Positions 55,354 through 63,831 are shown, numbered from the stretch's first letter. The stretch: DNA of 64,000 nucleotides from Variovorax sp. J22P240 (GCF_030316855.1 NZ_JASZYR010000004.1:248001-312000), one strand, 5' to 3'. A program made the numbers and translations. Notes: generated by a model not told the origin, from the sequence alone.

Positions 55354-56192
55354 CGGTTGTTGCGTTGCATGAAGACGAGCTTTTCGAACAGGGTCACGTC
55401 CTGCTCATTCTTGAGCAGCGCACCCACCAACGGCGGCACGGCGACCTTGTCGTCCTTGCTCTGCAGCGCTTCGAGCGGAATATCTTCGGCGACCAGCAGC
55501 TTGAGCCAATCGAGCAGTTCGGAGGTCGATGGCTTCTTCTTCAGGCCGGGCAGGTTGCGCACGTCGTAGAAGGTCTTCATCGCCGAGGTGAGCAACTCCT
55601 GCTTCAGCCCGGGGAAGTGCACCCCCACGATGTTCTTCATCGTTTCCGCGTCGGGGAACTTGATGTAGTGGAAGAAGCAGCGGCGCAGGAAGGCGTCAGG
55701 CAGCTCCTTCTCGTTGTTGGAAGTGATGAACACCACCGGCCGGTGCTTGGCGCGGATCAGTTCGCGCGTCTCATAGCAGTAGAACTCCATGCGGTCGATC
55801 TCGCGCAAGAGATCGTTTGGAAATTCGATGTCAGCCTTATCGATCTCGTCGATGAGCAGCGCCACCGGCTCGTCCGACGTGAAGGCCTGCCACAGCACGC
55901 CCTTGACGATGTAGTTGTGGATGTCCTTCACGCGCTCGTCGCCCAACTGCGAATCGCGCAGGCGGCTCACCGCGTCATATTCATACAGGCCCTGCTGGGC
56001 CTTGGTGGTCGACTTGATGTGCCACTGGAGCAGCGGCAGGTTGAGTGCCTGTGCCACTTCTTCCGCGAGCATCGTCTTGCCGGTGCCTGGTTCGCCCTTG
56101 ACGAGCAGCGGTCGTTTGAGCGTGATGGCTGCGTTGACCGCGAGCATCAGATCCGGTGTGGCGACGTAGTTGTCTGAACCCTTGAATTTCAT
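55350..56192 (-). CDS. MoxR-family AAA+ ATPase
   Basis: 280 aa. Walker A GEPGTGKTML, Walker B LLIDEIDKAD, sensor-1 FITSNNEKELPDAFLRRC. MoxR proteins with a CoxE/VWA partner act as chaperone-like remodelers. The ATG (MKFKGSDNYVATPD) at 56192 is the standard N-terminus. First gene of the four-gene operon moxR, 81-aa membrane protein, GNAT, VWA. Confidence 0.95.
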   Translation of the reverse strand: MKFKGSDNYVATPDLMLAVNAAITLKRPLLVKGEPGTGKTMLAEEVAQALNLPLLQWHIKSTTKAQQGLYEYDAVSRLRDSQLGDERVKDIHNYIVKGVLWQAFTSDEPVALLIDEIDKADIEFPNDLLREIDRMEFYCYETRELIRAKHRPVVFITSNNEKELPDAFLRRCFFHYIKFPDAETMKNIVGVHFPGLKQELLTSAMKTFYDVRNLPGLKKKPSTSELLDWLKLLVAEDIPLEALQSKDDKVAVPPLVGALLKNEQDVTLFEKLVFMQRNNR

Positions 56193-56289
56193 GGATGGCG
56201 TAGTGCAGGGTGGTTGAAAGAACACAACATTGATCAGCGTTGCTGAGCGTTCCGACTGCCTCGCCGATAGGGGCCGCGAGGAGCCCCCA

Positions 56290-56295
56290 TATAAT
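56290..56295 (+). promoter_or_regulatory. -10 box of cytochrome c4
   Basis: A perfect TATAAT lies 49 bases before the start of the cytochrome gene. I cannot find a good -35 hexamer at standard spacing. Confidence 0.4.
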
Positions 56296-56343
56296 CAAAT
56301 GTTGATTTGAAATCTGTTTTCTCCACGAGATTGTGCGCGCAAA

Positions 56344-57027
56344 ATGAACAAGTTGTTGACCACGATGTTTGCCCTTGCTGTCGCTTGCGTGACGGTCTCG
56401 GCCCAGGCCCAGAAGATCACGGGCAATGCTGAAGCCGGAGCGAAGAAGACGGCGATGTGCGTGGGTTGCCACGGCATCATCGGCTACCAGGCCAGCTTTC
56501 CCGAGATTCACAAGGTCCCGATGATCGCGGGCCAGAGCGCGACGTACATCGTCTCGGCGCTCACCCAATACAAGGGCGGCGAACGCAAGCACCCGACGAT
56601 GCGCGCTATCGCCGACACGCTGAGCGAACAGGACATCGCCGACCTCGCCGCCTACTACAGCCAGCTCGGCGTCAAGGAAGGCGGCGCGCCGCCGCTCACC
56701 GTCGCCAGTCACCCGAGCGAAAAAGTGCAGTCGCTGATCGCACGCGACAAGGACAACGCCTGCACCAAGTGCCACGGCGCCAACTTCAACACGCCGAACG
56801 ATGGCACGGTCCCGAAGCTCGCGGGCCAGCATGCCGACTACCTGTACGTCGCGCTCAAGTCGTACAAGGTCCAGAACCAGCACCAGCTCGGCCGCTCGAA
56901 CGCTGTGATGAGCGGACAGGCCAAGAAGTACACCAACCCCGAAATCAAGGAGCTCGCCAGCTACATCAGCTCGCTGCCCGGTGAGTTGAAGACCGTGCCG
57001 GAGTCGCTCCTTCACGACCCCAAGTAA
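56344..57027 (+). CDS. Diheme cytochrome c4
   Basis: 227-aa periplasmic electron carrier. Signal peptide (MNKLLTTMFALAVACVTVSAQA), two heme c attachment motifs CVGCH (39-43) and CTKCH (140-144), and axial-Met areas (KVPMIAG, MSGQAKKYTNP). Two-domain c4 type, probably feeding a terminal oxidase. Followed by a long perfect hairpin terminator. Confidence 0.95.
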   Translation: MNKLLTTMFALAVACVTVSAQAQKITGNAEAGAKKTAMCVGCHGIIGYQASFPEIHKVPMIAGQSATYIVSALTQYKGGERKHPTMRAIADTLSEQDIADLAAYYSQLGVKEGGAPPLTVASHPSEKVQSLIARDKDNACTKCHGANFNTPNDGTVPKLAGQHADYLYVALKSYKVQNQHQLGRSNAVMSGQAKKYTNPEIKELASYISSLPGELKTVPESLLHDPK

Positions 57028-57041
57028 AGGTTCAGCCTTGC

Positions 57042-57078
57042 AAACAACAAAGCCCGCTTGCAGCGGGCTTTGTTGTTT
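57042..57078. terminator. Bidirectional intrinsic terminator
   Basis: A perfect 17-base stem (AAACAACAAAGCCCGCT and its complement) with the three-base loop TGC, between the convergent cytochrome c4 and pcaG genes. It works for both strands. Confidence 0.9.
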
Positions 57079-57100
57079 CTGACGTGTGCCTCAGGGTGTG

Positions 57101-57706
57101 TCAGACGTCGAAGAACACCGTCTCCGCAGGGCCTTGCATATGGATGTCCAGGCGATAGGTCACCGCGCCGCCGGATTCGCTGCGCTTCGCGATCAATGTG
57201 TCGCGGCGTTCGGCCGGCACGCTGTTCAGCACGGCGTCCTTGGCATTGGCTTCGGCCTCGTCGCTGAAATAGATGCGCGTGAAGGTGTGCAGCAGCAGGC
57301 CGCGCATCAGAACGATCACATTGATATGCGGCGCTTCGCCAGCCGCTTCCGCACCCGGCTTGACCGTGTGGAACACGAAGCGATTCTGTGCATCCGTGCC
57401 CGTGCCCGCGCGGCCGAAGGCGCGAAAGCCGATGGCGCGTGCGTCGTCGACCGATTGCGGGTACTCGCCGGTGCCGTCGGGCTGGCTGATCTCGACCAGC
57501 GCGTCGTTGATCGGATTGCCGTCGCCGTCGATCACTCGGCCTTCGAGCCGGATGCGCTCGCCGCGTGCGCCGTCGAGCGCGAGGACCGCGTCGAAGGGCT
57601 GGTCGAAGTCATAGCCGTACTGCGTGGCGGTGAGGCCGTAGGCAAAGTAGGGGCCGACCGTCTGCGAAGGGGTCTGGCCGAAGTTGGTTTCGAGTGAGCT
57701 CATCAT
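57101..57706 (-). CDS. pcaG: Protocatechuate 3,4-dioxygenase alpha subunit
   Basis: 201-aa intradiol dioxygenase alpha chain (SQTVGPYFAYGL, the beta-sandwich core IRLEGRVIDGDGNPINDALVEI). The alpha chain lacks the iron ligands, which sit in beta. ATG at 57706 (or 57703) with an AGGAG site; it follows pcaH by 14 bp. Splits protocatechuate between the two hydroxyls to 3-carboxy-cis,cis-muconate. Confidence 0.96.
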   Translation of the reverse strand: MMSSLETNFGQTPSQTVGPYFAYGLTATQYGYDFDQPFDAVLALDGARGERIRLEGRVIDGDGNPINDALVEISQPDGTGEYPQSVDDARAIGFRAFGRAGTGTDAQNRFVFHTVKPGAEAAGEAPHINVIVLMRGLLLHTFTRIYFSDEAEANAKDAVLNSVPAERRDTLIAKRSESGGAVTYRLDIHMQGPAETVFFDV

Positions 57707-57720
57707 GATTCGGTGTCTCC

Positions 57721-58452
57721 TCAGCGGTTTTCGAAAGGCGTCTCGTCGGCGCCGCGCAGCACGATGTCGAACACGTAGCCTAGGGCGTAGCCGTCTTCCG
57801 TGACGTCGAGACTGAAGTCCGAGATCAGGCGGTTGCGCGTCTTCTCGGGGGTGCCGGTGACCATCGGGTCGTACTGCAGGAGCGGGTCGCCCGGGAAGTA
57901 CATCTGCGTGACCAGCCGGCTGCCGAAGTGCTCGCCGAACAGCGAGAGATGGATGTGCTGCGGACGCCATGCGTTGGGGTGGTTGCCCCATGGGTAGGCG
58001 CCCGGCTTGATGGTCAGGAAGCGGTAGCGGCCTTCGTTGTCGGTCAGGCAGCGGCCGGCGCCCAGGAAGTTGGGGTCCAGCGGCGCATCGTGCTGGTCGA
58101 CCTTGTGCACGTAGCGGCCGGCCGCATTGGCCTGCCACAGTTCGACCAGCGTATTGCGCACCGGGCGGCGGCGCTCGTCGAGCACCTGGCCGGTCAGGAT
58201 CATGCGTTCGCCGAGCGGCTCGCCGTTGCGGCGCGCGTTGCGCGTGAGGTCATGGTCAAGCTCGCCGATGCTGCTGTGGCCGTAGACCGGCTGGCGCAGT
58301 TCACCCAGCGAAGCTTTGAGCGGGATCAGCGGCTGCGTCGGACCGCGCTTGGCCGTCGAACGGTAGCCGGAATAGATGTACGAGGGATGGCTGGGCCAGT
58401 CGCGCGGCGAAAGCTGGGGCAGCGCGCAGCTCTTGGGGGTGGAAGAAGGCAT
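57721..58452 (-). CDS. pcaH: Protocatechuate 3,4-dioxygenase beta subunit
   Basis: 243 aa. The four non-heme iron ligands are visible: Tyr114 (GRYVHK), Tyr153 (PGAYPWGN), His166 and His168 (PQHIHL), with the same spacing as the Tyr108/Tyr147/His160/His162 set of the Pseudomonas enzyme. GGAGA ribosome-binding site eight bases upstream of ATG. First gene of pcaHG, divergent from pcaQ. Confidence 0.97.
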   Translation of the reverse strand: MPSSTPKSCALPQLSPRDWPSHPSYIYSGYRSTAKRGPTQPLIPLKASLGELRQPVYGHSSIGELDHDLTRNARRNGEPLGERMILTGQVLDERRRPVRNTLVELWQANAAGRYVHKVDQHDAPLDPNFLGAGRCLTDNEGRYRFLTIKPGAYPWGNHPNAWRPQHIHLSLFGEHFGSRLVTQMYFPGDPLLQYDPMVTGTPEKTRNRLISDFSLDVTEDGYALGYVFDIVLRGADETPFENR

Positions 58453-58485
58453 TCGACTTGTCTCCGGGATCGTGAGGGTGCCGGA

Positions 58486-58514
58486 ACTGTATTCATGCGT
58501 AATGCTGATGTAAA
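58486..58514 (-). promoter_or_regulatory. Promoter of pcaHG
   Basis: Minus-strand -35 TTTACA (58514-58509) and -10 TACAGT (58491-58486), spacer exactly 17 bases, giving a start near 58479 and a short leader before pcaH. Confidence 0.5.
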
Positions 58515-58535
58515 TTGACGGATTGACGATTTTTC

Positions 58536-58551
58536 ATAACCAGCAGTAATT
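58536..58551. promoter_or_regulatory. Putative PcaQ operator
   Basis: ATAACC, four bases, then GTAATT. The first half and spacer match the PcaQ-site form I recall from rhizobia (ATAACC-N4-GGTTAA). The centre is about 65 bases upstream of the predicted pcaHG start, where LysR-type proteins usually bind, and just upstream of pcaQ itself, allowing autoregulation. Confidence 0.4.
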
Positions 58552-58553
58552 CA

Positions 58554-59513
58554 ATGGCGGCCAGTTCCGAAGCCTTTGTCCGCGGCGTTCAGTTGCGGCA
58601 TTTGCGCTGCCTCGTCGCGGTCGCGCAGGAGCGCCATCTGGCGCGCGCCGCCGAGCGGCTGGCACTAAGCCAGCCGGCCGTTTCCAAGACCCTCGCCGAA
58701 CTGGAGGGACTGGCGGGCGCGCGGTTGGTGGAGCGCGGCAGCGCCGGACGGCGCGGTATCCAGGGCTTCACCGCGGCGGGCGAGCATCTGCTGGCGCATG
58801 CCTTGCGCGTGCTGGAGGCGTTGGACGCCAGCGCCGAGGCAGTGATGCCGTCCTCGGGTGCGCGGCCCCAGCGGCTTCGCATCGGTGCGCTGCCCAGCGT
58901 CGCGCCTTCCTTGCTGCCACCTGCGCTGGCCGCACTGCGCGAGCGGCTGCCGACCTTGCAGGTGCAGGTGCAGACCGGCGCCAACGCGCCCCTGCTCGAT
59001 GCCTTGCGCGCCGGTGATCTGGACCTGGTCGCAGGCCGCATGAGCGATCCGCAGTTGATGACCGGGCTCACCTTCGAACTTCTCTATACGGAGCCGCTCG
59101 CCATCGTCGCCCGGCCGGGTCATCCGCTGGCCGGCGGCTCGCCATCGGTGCAGGACGTGCTGCGCCATCCGCTCGTGGTCTACGGCGAAGGCACGATCCC
59201 GCGCCATCACACCGAGAGCTTCCTCTCCGGACTGGGTTTGCGGCTGCCCGCGCACGTCACGCAGACGCTGGACCTGTCCGTCGCCCGCGCGCTGCTGGTC
59301 CGCTCGGACGCCATCTGGTTCACGCCGATCGGCGCCGCGTGGGACGACCTCGCGTCGGGCCACCTTGTGCGACTCGCGATCGACACGGCGGGCACCGAGG
59401 AACCCGTGGGCCTGCTGCTGCGCAGCGATGCCGAGCCGTCGGCCGCGCGGCAGACGCTGATTGCCCTGCTGCGCGAAGCCGGCGCGGATCAGTCGCGCGT
59501 GGCGCGCCGCTGA
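58554..59513 (+). CDS. pcaQ: LysR-type regulator PcaQ
   Basis: 319 aa with the N-terminal winged helix (LRHLRCLVAVAQERHLARAAERLALSQPAVSKTLAELE interrupted here for length) and a substrate domain. It is divergent from pcaHG, the classic arrangement for the beta-ketoadipate activator that responds to carboxymuconolactone. The ATG lacks a clear ribosome-binding site because the putative operator lies just before it. The last 25 bases overlap the convergent DUF1841 gene. Confidence 0.88.
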   Translation: MAASSEAFVRGVQLRHLRCLVAVAQERHLARAAERLALSQPAVSKTLAELEGLAGARLVERGSAGRRGIQGFTAAGEHLLAHALRVLEALDASAEAVMPSSGARPQRLRIGALPSVAPSLLPPALAALRERLPTLQVQVQTGANAPLLDALRAGDLDLVAGRMSDPQLMTGLTFELLYTEPLAIVARPGHPLAGGSPSVQDVLRHPLVVYGEGTIPRHHTESFLSGLGLRLPAHVTQTLDLSVARALLVRSDAIWFTPIGAAWDDLASGHLVRLAIDTAGTEEPVGLLLRSDAEPSAARQTLIALLREAGADQSRVARR

Positions 59514-59923
59514 ACGCATGCCACGTAGGCGTCGCCATCGGGCGGGCGGCCTGCGCGCTGGCTCTCCCACATCATCTGGCCGAGGCATTCCATCGCCTCG
59601 TGGTGCGCGTCGAGCAGCGAGTCGCGGCGCGCGGCCAGCAGTTCGACCGCCTGGCGAATGCCGCGCGGCTGGTCGATGGAGCATTGCTCGCTGATCGACA
59701 GATGCATCGACAGGTGCAGGAAGGGGTTCTCGCGCCCATCCTTGCCGTCGTAGACACGCGCCACCGCCGCGTCGGCGTCCGACAGGTCGGCGTGGTATTC
59801 GGGGTGCTCGTCGATCCAGCGGCTGGCGATGACTTCGAGCGCTTCCATCGGCTCGCCGCGGCGGCTCTTGGCGAAGACGTCGCAGAAGAAACGACGCACT
59901 TCCTCTTGGGAGGGATTGAACAT
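59489..59923 (-). CDS. DUF1841 family protein
   Basis: 144 aa beginning MFNPSQEEVRRFFCDVF and containing WIDEHPEYHADL and the MHLSISEQ block of this conserved betaproteobacterial family of unknown function. No signal peptide or membrane segment. Its end overlaps pcaQ by 25 bases in tail-to-tail orientation. Confidence 0.85.
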   Translation of the reverse strand: MFNPSQEEVRRFFCDVFAKSRRGEPMEALEVIASRWIDEHPEYHADLSDADAAVARVYDGKDGRENPFLHLSMHLSISEQCSIDQPRGIRQAVELLAARRDSLLDAHHEAMECLGQMMWESQRAGRPPDGDAYVACVQRRATRD

Positions 59924-59984
59924 GCGCCGAGGTTAGCACCGACCCTCAGTGCGGATCGGACGGGCCGCCTTACATTGCCAAGCC

Positions 59985-60935
59985 ATGGACCGCCTCGAAA
60001 ACATAGAGACATTCGTTCGCGTCGCGCAAACCCAGAGCTTCGCGGAAGCCGCGCGGCAGATGCGCGTGGCCAAGTCGGTGGTCACCAGCCGCGTGAAGCA
60101 GCTCGAAGACCACGTCGGCGCGCCGCTCTTCCATCGCAGCACGCGCGTGGTGCGGCTCAGCGACGTGGGGCAGGCCTTCCTGCGCGACTGCACGGAACTG
60201 GTCGGGCGGGCCAACGACATCATGGACCAGATGCGTGACGCACGGGCCGGGCCGACGGGCACGCTGCGCATCCATGCATTGACCGGCTTCGTGCTCGGCC
60301 ACTTCGCGACCTTGCTGCGCGCGTTCCAGGTCAACTTCCCGGACATCCATCTCGAACTGATCGTGAGCGATACGGTGGTGGATCCGGTCAAGGCCGGCGT
60401 CGATTGCGCGCTGCAGATCTTCCCGGCAGCGTCGACGGAGCTGGTGTCGCGCTCGCTCTTTCCGGTGCGCCGCGTGTTCTGCGCGACGCCCGAATACTTG
60501 CGCACGCGCGGAACGCCGGAAAGCCCGCGTGATTTGCACAAGCACACGCTCGGCCTCTATTCGGGCTACCCGACGCGCGACCGCTGGACCTTTCATCACG
60601 CGGACGAGCAGGTGACGATGTACATGAGCGCCGCCCTGCTCACCAACAGCGTCCACCTGCTGCGCGAATACGCGATGGAGCATGCCGGCATCGTCTGCCT
60701 GCCGACGCTGGTCGCGGGCGATTCGATCCTGCGCGGGGACTTGCAGGTCGTGCTGCCGGAGCACCAGCTGTCTTCGTTCTCGTTGAGCGCGGTCTATGCG
60801 GAAACATCGCGCAATGCCTTCAAGCTCAGGCTCTTCATCGAGCACCTCACCGCGGCATTCACGCGCGTGCCGCCGTGGGATGCGGCCATGATCGATCGCG
60901 GGCTTCTGCCGGAAGCGCTGATCGCGGACGCATGA
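59985..60935 (+). CDS. LysR-family transcriptional regulator
   Basis: 316 aa. N-terminal helix-turn-helix (MDRLENIETFVRVAQTQSF, RMRVAKSVVTSRVKQLEDHVG region) of the CrgA/PecT-like group, then a periplasmic-binding-protein-like effector domain. It may control the hydroquinone genes downstream, which are on the same strand, but a membrane-protein gene lies between them. ATG 59985 is the family-typical MDRLE start. Confidence 0.9.
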   Translation: MDRLENIETFVRVAQTQSFAEAARQMRVAKSVVTSRVKQLEDHVGAPLFHRSTRVVRLSDVGQAFLRDCTELVGRANDIMDQMRDARAGPTGTLRIHALTGFVLGHFATLLRAFQVNFPDIHLELIVSDTVVDPVKAGVDCALQIFPAASTELVSRSLFPVRRVFCATPEYLRTRGTPESPRDLHKHTLGLYSGYPTRDRWTFHHADEQVTMYMSAALLTNSVHLLREYAMEHAGIVCLPTLVAGDSILRGDLQVVLPEHQLSSFSLSAVYAETSRNAFKLRLFIEHLTAAFTRVPPWDAAMIDRGLLPEALIADA

Positions 60936-61010
60936 ACGCGGATCCGGCGTACGGCGCTACCATCGCGCTCATCCCATCCCCCTGCGCCGGGCGATCGGCG
61001 CTCCCGCCCC

Positions 61011-61382
61011 ATGAGCGATTCACAGACATCGCCTGAAAGCGCCAGCATCCCGTCACAGGCGCACCGTTCGCGCGCTCCGCTGCCGCCGGGCTATCGCGAG
61101 GGCATGATCACCGCCATCACGGTGATCATCGGCTTCTCGCTTTCCTTCGTGCGGTACTGGGCCTTCGAGGCGCCCGGCGAGTGGACCTCGCGCTCGGTGA
61201 TCGCGCTCGTTGCGCTGCTGATTCCGATCGTCGCGGAGATCTACACGCTCTACCGCGCGCTGCTCGTCGCGGACGACGACGAGGCCACCTACCGCACCAC
61301 CGTGCGCTGGTTCATCGGTTCCGTGTGCGGGATGCTGGTTTCGGTGTCTCTGGCGGCGGTGGTGCTCTCCGGCGGGCATTGA
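61011..61382 (+). CDS. Small inner-membrane protein, unknown
   Basis: 123 aa with a polar, Ser/Pro-rich N-terminus (about 30 residues) and three hydrophobic helices (MITAITVIIGFSLSFVRYW, VIALVALLIPIVAEIYTLY, FIGSVCGMLVSVSLAAVVL). No known domain is recognised. It lies between the LysR gene and the hydroquinone dioxygenase genes on the same strand. Confidence 0.7.
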   Translation: MSDSQTSPESASIPSQAHRSRAPLPPGYREGMITAITVIIGFSLSFVRYWAFEAPGEWTSRSVIALVALLIPIVAEIYTLYRALLVADDDEATYRTTVRWFIGSVCGMLVSVSLAAVVLSGGH

Positions 61383-61558
61383 CAGGGGCCGGACCGGCGG
61401 CGCGGGCCCTCGGAGGACACCGGGTAAACCCTGTCGATTGACCGGATTCCGCGAACAATGCGGCCCGGTTTCGATGCCTACCGAAGGCGCCCTCGGTTTC
61501 CTACAGTCCACTCACCGCAGCACGACGCTGCATTGTTTGGCACCCGAGGAGACACACC

Positions 61559-62068
61559 ATGACTGCCGCCTACCAGACCCGCTTCGGGTCCCTGAAGCAC
61601 TACGAGAAGGGCCACGTCGAGCCCATTGCCGATGACGTGCGCCACTACGCGTTCTCGAACTGTTTCGACATCGCGAGCAAGAGCAAGCCCTACGAGAAGG
61701 TCGTCTTCGGCCAGAACCAGATCTACGTGCTGGAGACGCTGCGCGCCGAAGGCACCTCGCCCTGGTACACCAGCGCGCATGACGAGTTCGCACTGGTAAT
61801 GGACGGCGATGTCGAAGTGCATCTCGTCAAGCTGGACGCCAGCCAGACCGTCTCCGACGAAGAGAAGAACGGCGCCGTGCTCGTGAAGGGCGAGCCCAAG
61901 GGCACCAAGATGGGCTGGATGAAGCTCACGCGCGGCCATCAGGGGCTGCTGCCGAAGAACACTGCGTACCAGTTCCGCACCGCCGGCGCCCCGGGCGTCA
62001 TCGTCCTGCAGACCTGCAAGGGCGACCTGTCCGTCGAGAAGTGGGCAGACATCTGCCAGACGCATTGA
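61559..62068 (+). CDS. pnpC: Hydroquinone 1,2-dioxygenase small subunit
   Basis: 169-aa (about 19 kDa) cupin-like protein. Size and its pairing with the 335-aa gene 19 bp downstream match the small/large subunits (HapC/HapD, PnpC/PnpD) of two-subunit hydroquinone 1,2-dioxygenase. GAGGAG ribosome-binding site eight bases before the ATG. It contains YTSAHDEFALVMDGDVEVHL, a cupin core, but the iron ligands are in the large subunit. Cleaves hydroquinone to 4-hydroxymuconic semialdehyde with its partner. Confidence 0.87.
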   Translation: MTAAYQTRFGSLKHYEKGHVEPIADDVRHYAFSNCFDIASKSKPYEKVVFGQNQIYVLETLRAEGTSPWYTSAHDEFALVMDGDVEVHLVKLDASQTVSDEEKNGAVLVKGEPKGTKMGWMKLTRGHQGLLPKNTAYQFRTAGAPGVIVLQTCKGDLSVEKWADICQTH

Positions 62069-62086
62069 GCCACGAGGAGCACCACC

Positions 62087-63094
62087 ATGAACGCACCCGC
62101 TGAACTTGCCAAGGTCATCGCGTCGCAGCCCGACGCCACGCTCGGCTACAAGGACTTCTCGCTCGGCAGCTTCGGCTTCCGCCGCGACGAGTATTTCGCG
62201 CACATCACCTGGAAGACCCGCGACGGCCGGCCGATGAGCCACACGTTGGACATCGGCAACTACCTGCGCGCACTGATGCGCGACGTGGCCTGGGGCTTCT
62301 TCTATGGATGGGTCAACTTCGACGACGTGGTCGGCACGGTCAACCACTACCAGTCGGTCGACCTCTATGCGGGCAGCTTCAACGGCACGATGAAGGAAGC
62401 CGGCATCGACCTGCTCGAGAACTTCCCGACCGCGCAGATCCGTGCGACCTTCGAGGCCATGCTCGACGACTGGACCAACGAGAGCTTCGATCCGTTCTCG
62501 GCACCGCAGGAAACCGGTTCGCCCTACGGCCGCAAGAAGGGCAACAACACGGCCAAGATCACCCGGGCGCGCGAACTTGCCAAACGCTGCGTCGGCCTGA
62601 AGGGCGACCTCGACCTGCGCAGTGACGAGCGCGGCGCGCCCGTCAACCGCGCCTTCGCCGATGTGCCGCAGGGCCAGCCCGAGCTGTATCCCGAACCCGG
62701 CTTCGAGAACGAGGTGCACGCCTTCAATCTCTTCGGCTTCCTGAGCCGCTCGCAGGTCACGTGGAACCCGAGCTTCACCTCGGTCGTCAAGCACAGCTAC
62801 ATGTGTCCGACGACGGAAGAGCACATCCTGCCGATCATCCACGGCAACGACCGCGTCGAGTGGTTCTTCCAGATGACCGACGAGATCCACTGGGACTGTG
62901 GCGACAAGAACACCGGCAAGCCGATGGCGCGCGTGATCATGAAGGCCGGCGACATGGCCGCCATGCCCGCCTACTGCCGCCATCAGGGCTACAGCCCCAA
63001 GCGCTCGATGCTGCTGGTCTGGGAGAACGGCTCGCCGAGCCTTGTCTACGAGATCCAGAAGGGCGAAAGCCCTGAAATTCCGGTCGAGTTCTAG
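62087..63094 (+). CDS. pnpD: Hydroquinone 1,2-dioxygenase large subunit
   Basis: 335 aa (about 38 kDa). The iron-binding residues known to me for PnpD (His256, Asn258, Glu262, His303) fit here with a constant shift of four: His252-Gly-Asn254-Asp-Arg-Val-Glu258 in the HGNDRVE block, and His299 in YCRHQGYSP. This is strong support for an active extradiol-type hydroquinone dioxygenase. The small subunit precedes it; an NTF2-like gene and an aldehyde dehydrogenase follow. Confidence 0.92.
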   Translation: MNAPAELAKVIASQPDATLGYKDFSLGSFGFRRDEYFAHITWKTRDGRPMSHTLDIGNYLRALMRDVAWGFFYGWVNFDDVVGTVNHYQSVDLYAGSFNGTMKEAGIDLLENFPTAQIRATFEAMLDDWTNESFDPFSAPQETGSPYGRKKGNNTAKITRARELAKRCVGLKGDLDLRSDERGAPVNRAFADVPQGQPELYPEPGFENEVHAFNLFGFLSRSQVTWNPSFTSVVKHSYMCPTTEEHILPIIHGNDRVEWFFQMTDEIHWDCGDKNTGKPMARVIMKAGDMAAMPAYCRHQGYSPKRSMLLVWENGSPSLVYEIQKGESPEIPVEF

Positions 63095-63241
63095 GACGTA
63101 TCCAAAGAGCGTGGCCATCTGCGCGCCGCGCTCCTCGCGAGGAGACAAAACCAGGGCAGGCCGCGGCCGGTTCCGCGCCGGCGCGGCATCGTGCCGTCGA
63201 CAACCCGTCCGTATCGGACCCAGCGAAGAAGGAGACACATC

Positions 63242-63703
63242 ATGGCCCTCACCCGTCAATCCATGACCGACGAGCAACGCAAGTCGGTGGCGCTCGAATA
63301 CCTCAAGGCCTATGACAACGGTGGCGTCACGTCCACCGGCGGCTCGATCCTGGACCTGTTCGCGGACGACGCGCAGGTGTACTTCCCCAAATGGGGCCTG
63401 GCCACCGGCAAGGAACAGATCGGCAAGCTGTTCGGTGAAGTCGGCAGCCGGGGCAAGTCCATCAGGCACGACTACGCGGGCTTCAACTGGATCTTCTCGG
63501 GCACCGATCTCTTCGCATGCGAAGGAACGAGCTATGGCGAACACGCCGACGGCCCCTGGCGCGCCGGCGTTCCGGAATGGGGTGCGGGCCGGTGGTGCGA
63601 TGTATTCGAGGTCCGCGACTGGCTCATTCAACGCTGCTTCATCTATCTCGACCCCGACTACGCGGGCAAGGACACCGCCCGCTACCCCTGGCTTGAAAAA
63701 TGA
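63242..63703 (+). CDS. NTF2-like (SnoaL-type) protein of the hydroquinone cluster
   Basis: 153-aa cone-shaped alpha+beta fold typical of SnoaL/NTF2-like proteins (VALEYLKAYDNGG, DLFADDAQVYFPKWG, DVFEVRDWLIQRCFIYLDPDY). These fold members often act on ring-cleavage products or their lactones. Its exact role is inferred from place: between the dioxygenase and the semialdehyde dehydrogenase. ATG 63242; the frame is open further upstream but without the fold. Confidence 0.85.
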   Translation: MALTRQSMTDEQRKSVALEYLKAYDNGGVTSTGGSILDLFADDAQVYFPKWGLATGKEQIGKLFGEVGSRGKSIRHDYAGFNWIFSGTDLFACEGTSYGEHADGPWRAGVPEWGAGRWCDVFEVRDWLIQRCFIYLDPDYAGKDTARYPWLEK

Positions 63704-63792
63704 CACACCCCCAGGTTTCGCGCACTTCGTGTCGCTTCGCCAACCCCCTTGCAGGGGGCACCACCTGCGGCCCGGCGGAGTCGGTTCCGCGG
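63704..63792 (+). repeat. Dispersed repeat copy 5, inside the hydroquinone operon
   Basis: Begins at the NTF2 gene stop: CACACCCCCAGGTTTCG, CGCACTTCGTGTCGCTTCG, CCAACCCCCTTGCAGGGGG, then CACCACCTGCGGCCCGGCGG and a short tail, before the aldehyde dehydrogenase gene. Confidence 0.8.
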
Positions 63793-63831
63793 TGTTCCTG
63801 AAATTGCAGTGACTGCTTTAGAGAATCTCCC

